A stretch of DNA of 64,000 nt from Mytilus edulis. Taxonomy: Eukaryota > Mollusca > Bivalvia > Mytilida > Mytilidae. A program made the position numbers and the translations under genes. This document shows, in pieces, positions 12,001 to 21,000 of the stretch. The notes below the pieces were generated by a model. That model saw only the letters and a list, made by a program, of their open reading frames with translations. It was not told the origin of the DNA and ran no database searches. The DNA lies in NCBI RefSeq assembly GCF_963676685.1, contig NC_092357.1:62792797-62856796 (forward strand), read 5' to 3'. The number at the start of each line of letters is the position of its first letter. The stretch's first letter is position 1.

Positions 12001-15000
12001 CTGCTAGGCAACACGTAAGAGGTTTTTACGTTGAAACTTTTCATGGTTGCAGTTGTTCTTGCAGACAGTAACTTCGTAGACAACTAGCTTAAATTCAATG
12101 TTTCAGACATATCATAAATATAATGAAATAAAGTGTATTTATGAAATAAATCATATACATACAATATAAAAATATAGATTAAAGGTCTCCTTTTTCAATT
12201 TCACTTTACCAACTTTTCAATCTACTCCGTCTTTACTAATATGTATCATATGGATAAGTAATAATACGCATAGGGCTTACCTAACTAGTCGTACACCAAA
12301 AAAAAACCGGCTAGTTTTTTTGTTATCTTTTCATGAGTCTTATAAAGACGAAACGCGCGTCTGGCGTCTGTTTAATACATGATAGATAGTGCAGGTATGT
12401 ATACTTATTGTATTTATATCAATTTGATTTTTGTCAACTGATTAAATATTCTTATAGTTTGTTTTTATGTTGTACTTTTAAATCACTCTCCCAGGTCAGG
12501 TGGTCCTGCTAACATGTTAAACCACACCACATCATGTACAATGTATAAATGTGCATGTCCAAAGTCAGGAGCCTGTATTTCAGTGGTTTGTTTATTTGTG
12601 ACCTATTTGTTTATCGGTAATTTTTTGTGTATAAATTAGGCCATTAGTGTTCTCGTTTGAATTGTTTTACAGTTTCATTTCGAGGCCTTTTATATCTGAC
12701 TATGCGGTATGGGTTTGCTCATTGTCGTAGGCCATACGGTGACCTACATGTGTTAATTTATGTGTCATTTGCTCTCTTGTGTAGAGTTGTCTCATTAACA
12801 ATCATACCGCATCTTCTATTATTTCTATCTATATTCTTGGTAAAAGACTTCATTTTGTGTGTCGCTTGTCTTCCTTGCACACAAGATAATTTATCATGCC
12901 TTTGTGTTCTATAGCTACTATGAATCGTCGCATTTGTCATTTGTGTCATCCATCCTAAATATTATTCAGTTGAAGTTATTTTGAAAGTTAAACGAAGTTA
13001 AGGCGTCCGGTTATTGTTTCCGTTCATGAGATCGACTTTTAAGTCAAAGACAAGACTTTGGATTTTAAACATCCGTATAACTATTTTATTACTCGGAGAC
13101 AAGACAATTAGTTTCGCATTTATCTGATACTTCTATAATGTAAAGATATTCTCTTTATAATATAGCAGTGATCACCGTGGTTAAGAAACTTGGATTTGAT
13201 AATAAATAGAAAATAGTCTTTATTTAAAACATACGTATGTTCATGATATACAGTAACGCGAAAATAATAGAATTTAACAGATAATAAAATACACAACGGA
13301 CCATGGGAAAACGAGAGAGGGCTTAACAAATCGTCCTGTTTCCAAGTACCTACTGTGACTTTTGATATGTTTTCTGGCAGCAATCTGATCCAAGTTTAGC
13401 AATAACCGCAAATATAAATGCATTTAACTATAATATATTTTGCAGCTAAATTATACAAATATATCTTTAAAAAAATAATACAAACTATGATCCTGTTTTC
13501 CCACATTTTCTTTATTTTGCGCTTGTTGTGTTACTCCAGCCTGGACTACAAAATATCACATTGACTTATTAAATGTAGTACGTTGCATTTGTTAAATCAT
13601 ATATCATGTGTATATGCCTTTGAAAACTGTAATTTAGAAATCTTGAACTAGAACAAAATAATGGTTTGACAATTGATTTACAAAAAAAATAAAAAAAATC
13701 GATATTCGTAATACGCCTTGCAAAATTTCATTAGGAATGCCGTTAAAAACTTAATTAGTTTTGGAGAAATTGTTTTTTTTTATAAGTTGCTATTTTTTTC
13801 AACTAGATTATGAAATCCGCAAGTAAGATCGGTATTTTGGGAATTTTTCTGCTGCATTGTTTTTGTGACTGTTCTAAATTATGAACCTTTAAATCAGTGT
13901 TTATAGTTATTTGTTGTTGTTTTATTGTGTTATAATGTTTTTGAAATTTTTGTTGTATACATTCTTTAACATTTTGACAAATCGGTGCCTTTATAGCAGA
14001 CAAAAAGTTAAGGATTTTATTTTCTTGTTTTGCTCATTGGTAAAGGCCTTACTCTTACATTGTTTTGCTCATTGGTAAAGGCCTTACTCTGACCTTGTTT
14101 TCTGTTATCTGCGTTATCTTGACTTCATTGAATAGTTATTCATTAGTAATAATAAGCATATCCTTGTTCTATATTACCTGATAATTGTACCGGAAGGCTA
14201 CTTCCAGTGCCAACCGAATTTATAGCAAAACATGTGTATTCTCCAGACATCGTTTCCATTGCTTCCTTAATTACTAACGATGGATTTTTAACGGTGACTC
14301 CTAAATATCCAAGGGAATCCGATGAAATCATTGTTGTATGTCCATTTATATGTCTTTGCCAGTACACCTTTGTTACTACAGGGAATACATTAGAAATGAC
14401 ACATGGTAGAGTTATTGTATAGCCAGTGCCAGTAAGGTGCGTTACAGCTAGTACAACCACCTCTGGGAGACCTGCAAGACAAGACAAGACAAGACAAGTT
14501 TTTGAATACTCTGAGGCACACATTGTGTGCAACAAGAGTAACAGAATGTTAGTATACAAAATAAAAAATTGGTCAATATTACAAAAATGTTCTTTGTGTT
14601 ATACAATTTTTTTTAAATGTTATGAAGTAATACAAATTAAGAACAGCAAGACTGCAATCAAGACATACATGTATGATGAAAATGTTTTCTTTAATTGTCC
14701 CCACAATTATGCATACTGATGTGACAGGGATCATCACACGCAAACAAATAAGAATAACGAAAATAAATTAACCCCCAGGTCCATCTGAGCGATAACAGGA
14801 CAAATAAAATTAAAAATAGCTTTATACCTTATATTGTTATCTCTGTTTTAATGGTAAACATGCAAAAAGAAAAGGATGCATCTTAGCTACCATAGAAAGG
14901 TGTTTTTTGAAATTGTAACTTCTTATACATGTTATACTGACATTTTGAATGTTCAACTTTTTCTTACATCTCTATTTTTTGGAAGAATGATACGTCGGTC

Positions 15001-18000
15001 AGGGCTCTTACGTAAAATCATTTGGCCATCATCTCTATATTGTGAATTTTGTGTTGCTCTTTTCAATATATAAGATAAGCTTCATTCTGATCAGTATCTA
15101 TGTAATATCAGTGAATAGATTGCAACTTGGTTTTGTGCATTTTTCTGATTTGTAGCATTTCCCCGGAAATAAGTAGTTTGTTAGAACTCTTTTTTTCCTT
15201 TGAAATGTAAGAAAATAGTTAACAAAGGTACCAGGATTATAATTTAGAACGGAAAAAAGTGTTTTAAAATGTTGATTGTAATACATGTCTATGTAAAGGT
15301 ATGTACCTCCTATGACAGTAAGTTTAGTTGATGAACTGTACCCCATTCCAAATACATTGACAGCAAAACATTTATAAAGTCCTGAATCCGAATCTGTTGC
15401 ATGTAGCAAAGTCATCGATGGATTGTCAACCGTAATTCCTTCTGTACCTGATGTCCCATTACTTATCACCTTGGATATGCCATTATATATTTTTTCCCAG
15501 TAAACTTTGGTTGGAGGTGGATTGCTGGTAATCGCACACAATATCCGCACCTTTTCTCCATACTTTATTTCTGGTAAATCATCTGCGATCGTGACAGTTG
15601 GCAGCTCTGTAATATATAAAACAATAGTATGTGAAATGTTATCGTATGTAAGCTACTTACACGTCATTTAATGTCAAACTGAAAGTGTAGATTCTTTTGA
15701 AGGAGTATATTTAATTTTTTTCGACAACTTTAAACTGCATACTTATTAACAGTCGTTATAGTGAAAACATTAATCAATTTATTTAATTTAATAATGACCT
15801 ACCTCCAATTACGTCCAACTTTATGAATTCGCTAAATCCTGTTCCGATATCATTTATTGCTACACATCGGTACGTTCCTATATCTGCGGTAGTACTTTCC
15901 ATTATAGTTAGCGATGGTGTATCTACAGAAACGCCTTGAATACCGATTGTCCAATTATTCAGTATGTGTTTACTCCCATGGGCTACTTTCTCCCAATACA
16001 CATTGTTAGCAGGAGGGTCAGATGATATGTTACAGATTAATGCAATTTCTCTGCCGTACCCTATGGTATAATTTTTACCTCCAACGAAAACCGTCGGCAC
16101 ATCTGCATTTAAATTATTACATGCTAATAAATTATATATGTGAGCATACATGTACAGTTCTAAACAAAGATAACACTTTAATATGGTGTGTATCCAAATC
16201 GGTTCCATACAAATATGGTAAAATGTACAAACATAACAAAAAGATAGTCAACAAATTCTAAAAAACAACAAACACTTAAAATAATATGGTAGGATATTGC
16301 TTAATGTTTACGTAGATGTATATTTAGTCTTGGTTCAAAAATTAAATAAGAAGGATGTCTTAATCTGTTCAAATCTATATATCATTATATGTTTGATAGA
16401 TAGATCTTGTGTATGTGTTTTAAGGAGCAGTAGTTTACCGTAGATAATATCTTGTAGAAGATGACGCCAATGACGGAAACACACAAACAATGAGAAGATA
16501 GTAAGACAATAGAGATTAGTGAGACAAGATTATGATGGCCTGATGTTCATATTTCATCCATCTTTTGAATCCACAATCGGTCAAATGTGTCGAATCTGAA
16601 TTGAGACAGTCGAATTTGGCTACACAATACATCAGGGGACTTTACATTGTGCGTCTGTTGAATGTAAAATAATGAGAGTATGTGACCAATATTGGCTACC
16701 TTGCTGTTTGGTATAGGTTCTGCTCATTGTTGAATACCTTAATCTGACCTATTGTTTTCATATGCTACGAAAGTTGGAATCTCGTAGAGAGTTGCCTCAT
16801 TTCCCAATCAAATCTCAACTCCTTATTTCTATAGTATTTATTGAAATATCATACGGTGAGGTTTTAATCGTTGTTGAAGTAATGCGTTGTCTAATAGTTA
16901 TTAGATTGTTGCATATTGTGCATATTAAGTGAAATATGAATACCTTTAGATGACCTCCCACAGAGATAGAATGGTTCATAATCAAATGTGTCTGTATTTT
17001 AAAAAAAAATATTCACCAAGACAATGTAATTACAGCGTTATTGCTTGACCCTTTTTCGTGTATGCTACATGTACTAAAACGGGATTATATTCTTACAAAA
17101 AAAAAACAATAGGGAAAAAAAGTTAAATGTCAGATTTACAAACCTCCAGTTATTGTAACATATATTGGTGTACTTTGTCCTGTTCCAATATCATTTTTCA
17201 CGTAACAAATATATGTTCCCGATTCAGATGATGTTGCATTGAAAATTGTGAGTGATGGTGTTTCTGTTGAACTTCCTGATATTCCCGTGGTTTCTTTTGC
17301 AATATGTGTTATCACTCCACTATTGTTGAACTGCCAATATATTTCACGAACGGGATTCCATTCAGATGTTTGAAATGAACAGTCAGTAGTCAAAGAACTT
17401 CCATAATCCACAACATAATTGTCTGATTTGGTAGTTACAACAGGATATTGGCCTGCATTATAAAATGGCCTTTATTTGAATGTAAAAGAATATAACATTC
17501 AAAGTTTAAATCAGTCAACACACACTGCTATAGACAATGTGACAGTTAATATAAACAACATTTAATAAATTCTGATCAACCGATATTGAAAATAATATAT
17601 ACAAGGCGAAACAATAAAAACCCAACAGCAAATCACAGCATGCGTCCGTATTCACATGTTGAACACCTGGAACGGCTATGGTCAAACGTTCAAAAGCTGT
17701 TTCATGCATATTAAATACCGAGTCACGCCGACAATCAGCCGACCAAATCAAAATGAATTTAATCATAACATAAGTTTTAGGGTTATCCGATTAACTTTTT
17801 GATAATATTGGCTGCACATACACCGACCACGGTTTCCATACTTTCTTTGAAATCGTATTAGAAAGTTTAATACCACCAATACATATAACGTTAAATCTGA
17901 TTGCATACGAAACAAAGGTAGATAAACAATTCCATTGAGCTTGATAGTTATTGAAAATAATCCTTCTTTTATTGCAGTAAAAAATATGTTTCATTAACGG

Positions 18001-21000
18001 ATGGGTTGACTGTTTCAAAGCGCAAGATATTTTTTGTTTGGTGTTTTATTTCAAAGATTATATATAGGTTATAAAGAGGTAAACATTTGATTGGTTACTT
18101 CTAGTGATGTTATCTTTTTTATATTTCAATAAACTGTTGTGTAAAATTTTGTTTAAAGTACAGGACAGGATAACAGTTTACACATGCCTAGTATAACATT
18201 ATTTGAAACAAAGATAAAATCTGGAATTTTTGTTTTCAAGATATGAAGTCAACAAAGACTAGTAGGGTATCACAATCAATGTATACAAACATGAAAAACT
18301 AGAAGAGGAATTTCTACTAGTTCTTGCGTTATTGTTGCTAAGGAGAAGAACATATTTATAATTTCTGAATTGAAATGGTCTCATTGGTAATAGATTTGGA
18401 TACTTGCAGGACCATTGTAGTAGAATAATTACATTCGAGGAAAAATTATACAGAGGAGGTTGACGAGGCTGTAATTTAGTAAAAATTTAACTTTTATAAA
18501 CTTTAATTTAAGTCTAAAAAGGTAATATCACAAAGATAATGAATTCCAAGTACAATTCAAAACGGAAAGTCCAAAATAAAATGGGAAAATCAAACTCTTA
18601 AACACATCAAACGAACGGGTGACAATTATCATATAGTTACCTGACTTAGAAAGACATTTTCTTTTGAAGAAAATGGCGGATTAAATCTAGTTTTAGAGCT
18701 AGCTAGACGAACCTCCTAACCTGTATAACAATCGGACTAATTCCATTATATTGACAGCAATTCTTGAACAAAGTAAACATACACACTACGTAAAAATGTA
18801 ACTAATAGGGGTACAGCAGTCAACATTATATAATTATCTTAATGAACATAAATTCAAAAAATATGTCACAAATGAGCACAATAAAAAATATAGACAAAAC
18901 ACATTAGCAAACAGGAAAGACAAGAATACAAAACTTAAATTTGCGCAATAACACAATGACGCGATGTAATAGTGCAGAGCCACTAGTATTTTGTAGACAA
19001 AGCGTGTGTCTGGCATACACAATTCTAATAACTGCATCTACTTTGAGATCCCTTCATAACTGGATCAGGAAAATAATTTTAGTATGTGACTCTTATCTAT
19101 GATAATTAATTTGAAAACAGTAATGAATATTCAAACTTGTTTTGTTACAAATTACCTTTTTCGTTTATGTAAAGTACACAATGTATCGTATCTGTTTCTG
19201 AGTATATAACAAAAGGTCTTCGCAATCCTCCGGAAATTTTTACTTGAAGCAGCTGCATATCATTTGAACAGTATATGTCACCATCATATGCAGAAATGCC
19301 CATGCTTGCTCCAGGTGTTAATGTGCTAGAAACCTTCATCATATAAGTACCATTCGAATCCGTGGATTTTAATACGCCTTCCACATTTTCCATCCAGTAA
19401 AGCTGACCACTATTATAATCTGATACAAAGATAAATGCTATGCATTATCATTCATTAAAACATGGTAAAATGTCATCAAATACACCAGTTTTGTACTGGT
19501 TAACGTTGTGAAAACGTTTTGTTGTGTGCAAGGAACCAGGGGATGATGCTTACTATAAGACACTGTTAGTTTAAATATAAAATATTTAGTTTATATACAA
19601 TTTGTTTTAGTGTATATAACTATACTTGTAATTTATATACGTCAGATTCTTGATAGATAGAAATTTGCTCTTAATATAATAGCACACAAGTATAACGACA
19701 GCTTACAGACTCCAATCATATATATTTTTATATAGACGACTTATGCATACAACAATGAACTAACCTATGCTAATGCCAGTGACTTTTTCTAACTTTACAT
19801 CTATAAATGTATGCTTTTCAGAACCATCGAGTCTTGATCGACTTATTGTTTTATTGGTTCCTAAGGTACTGTAGTACAGCCATCTGTTTGTAATATACAA
19901 ATGTTTTTATCCACAAGAACTAACATAGGTTATACATTAATGCATACAACATATATAAAATTTGAGAGAAGCAGTGTGCTCGAAAATTAGACAAATATCC
20001 ATTCAAGATCAAATGAATTAGACGTAAGCAACCGTATAGGAGTCAAACCACATCGAATAGTCTACTTTGAAAGGCCTAACAGATAAAACAATTTAACTGA
20101 TAACAAACCAATTTCTGAAATATAATACTAGTATTAGTAAAGGCAACAGTAGTATATCACATTTCAGTATTCACAAATCGATTTGTTGAAAATAAAATCC
20201 GAGTAAAAAAACAGATCCATACACAACATACATAGTAAACGTAGACGAAAGACAACAAAAAGAAAGAAAAAACCCACAAAAAAATAAACAACAACAACAA
20301 AGGAATTTCATGACAAATTCGAATTTTAATGTATTAATGTTATAACCAATATATGACACTTATATCACTGATTGATATGATATATTTCCCAAATATATGA
20401 TTTAAACATGTATAAGTATAAACATAAACCGTACGATGACCTATACATGTTAATTTGTGTGTTATTTTGGTCTATTGTGACGAGCTGTCTCATAGGAAAT
20501 TATATCACATTTTTTTTTATTATATATATGGTCTTGTTATTATGTACCCTGCGTAACTAGTCAGATACAAACCTTTCCTTGAAATCTATTGTAAGAGCAA
20601 ATATAATGTCATCTTGTAGTATAAATGTTTTCTTAGACCCGTCTAAATTGCTTCTGTACAGATTTCCTTTGGATTGTTCTGTCCAATATAAATGGTCATT
20701 AGCTGGATCAATTGCCAATCCTGTTGGTTTATCTGCAACTGTAACAGTTTCCAAATTGTACACCTTTTCTGATGGATACTTAAATCTGAAGATAAAATAC
20801 TGTGGATTCATTTATGTTCGTGGGTATCAATTTTCTTGGATTGACGTACTATTGCATTTTTGTGGATATTTGATATCGTGGTTCTGCCAATCTCTGCATT
20901 AAAAGCATATATGAAATTAACAAATCGTTGAACATTTTGATTCGTGGTTAACCTGTTCACACGAAATCAATGAAAATTGACATTCAACGAGCATGAATAA

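Larger units (their letters stand above)
10273..14177 (-). other. Gene 1 intron between Ig4 and TM exons
   Basis: 3.9 kb. Holds the 130-bp direct duplication, family A, the long repeat 12830-13390 and the 37-base tandem duplication. A 66-codon Gln-rich frame at 13803-14003 has no fitting splice context. I see no fifth Ig exon. Confidence 0.6.

Noticed and set aside
12657-12949. Overlapping open frames on both strands
   Set aside because: Shadows of a family A repeat and its flank in a gene 1 intron; no splice context.
13803-14003. Gln-rich 66-codon minus frame, considered as a linker exon between Ig4 and TM
   Set aside because: No acceptor/donor pair gives phase 1 to 1, and the Ig4 exon already links to the TM exon in phase.
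14207-14719. Plus-strand open frames over the Ig4 exon
   Set aside because: Antisense to a clear Ig exon with correct splice sites.
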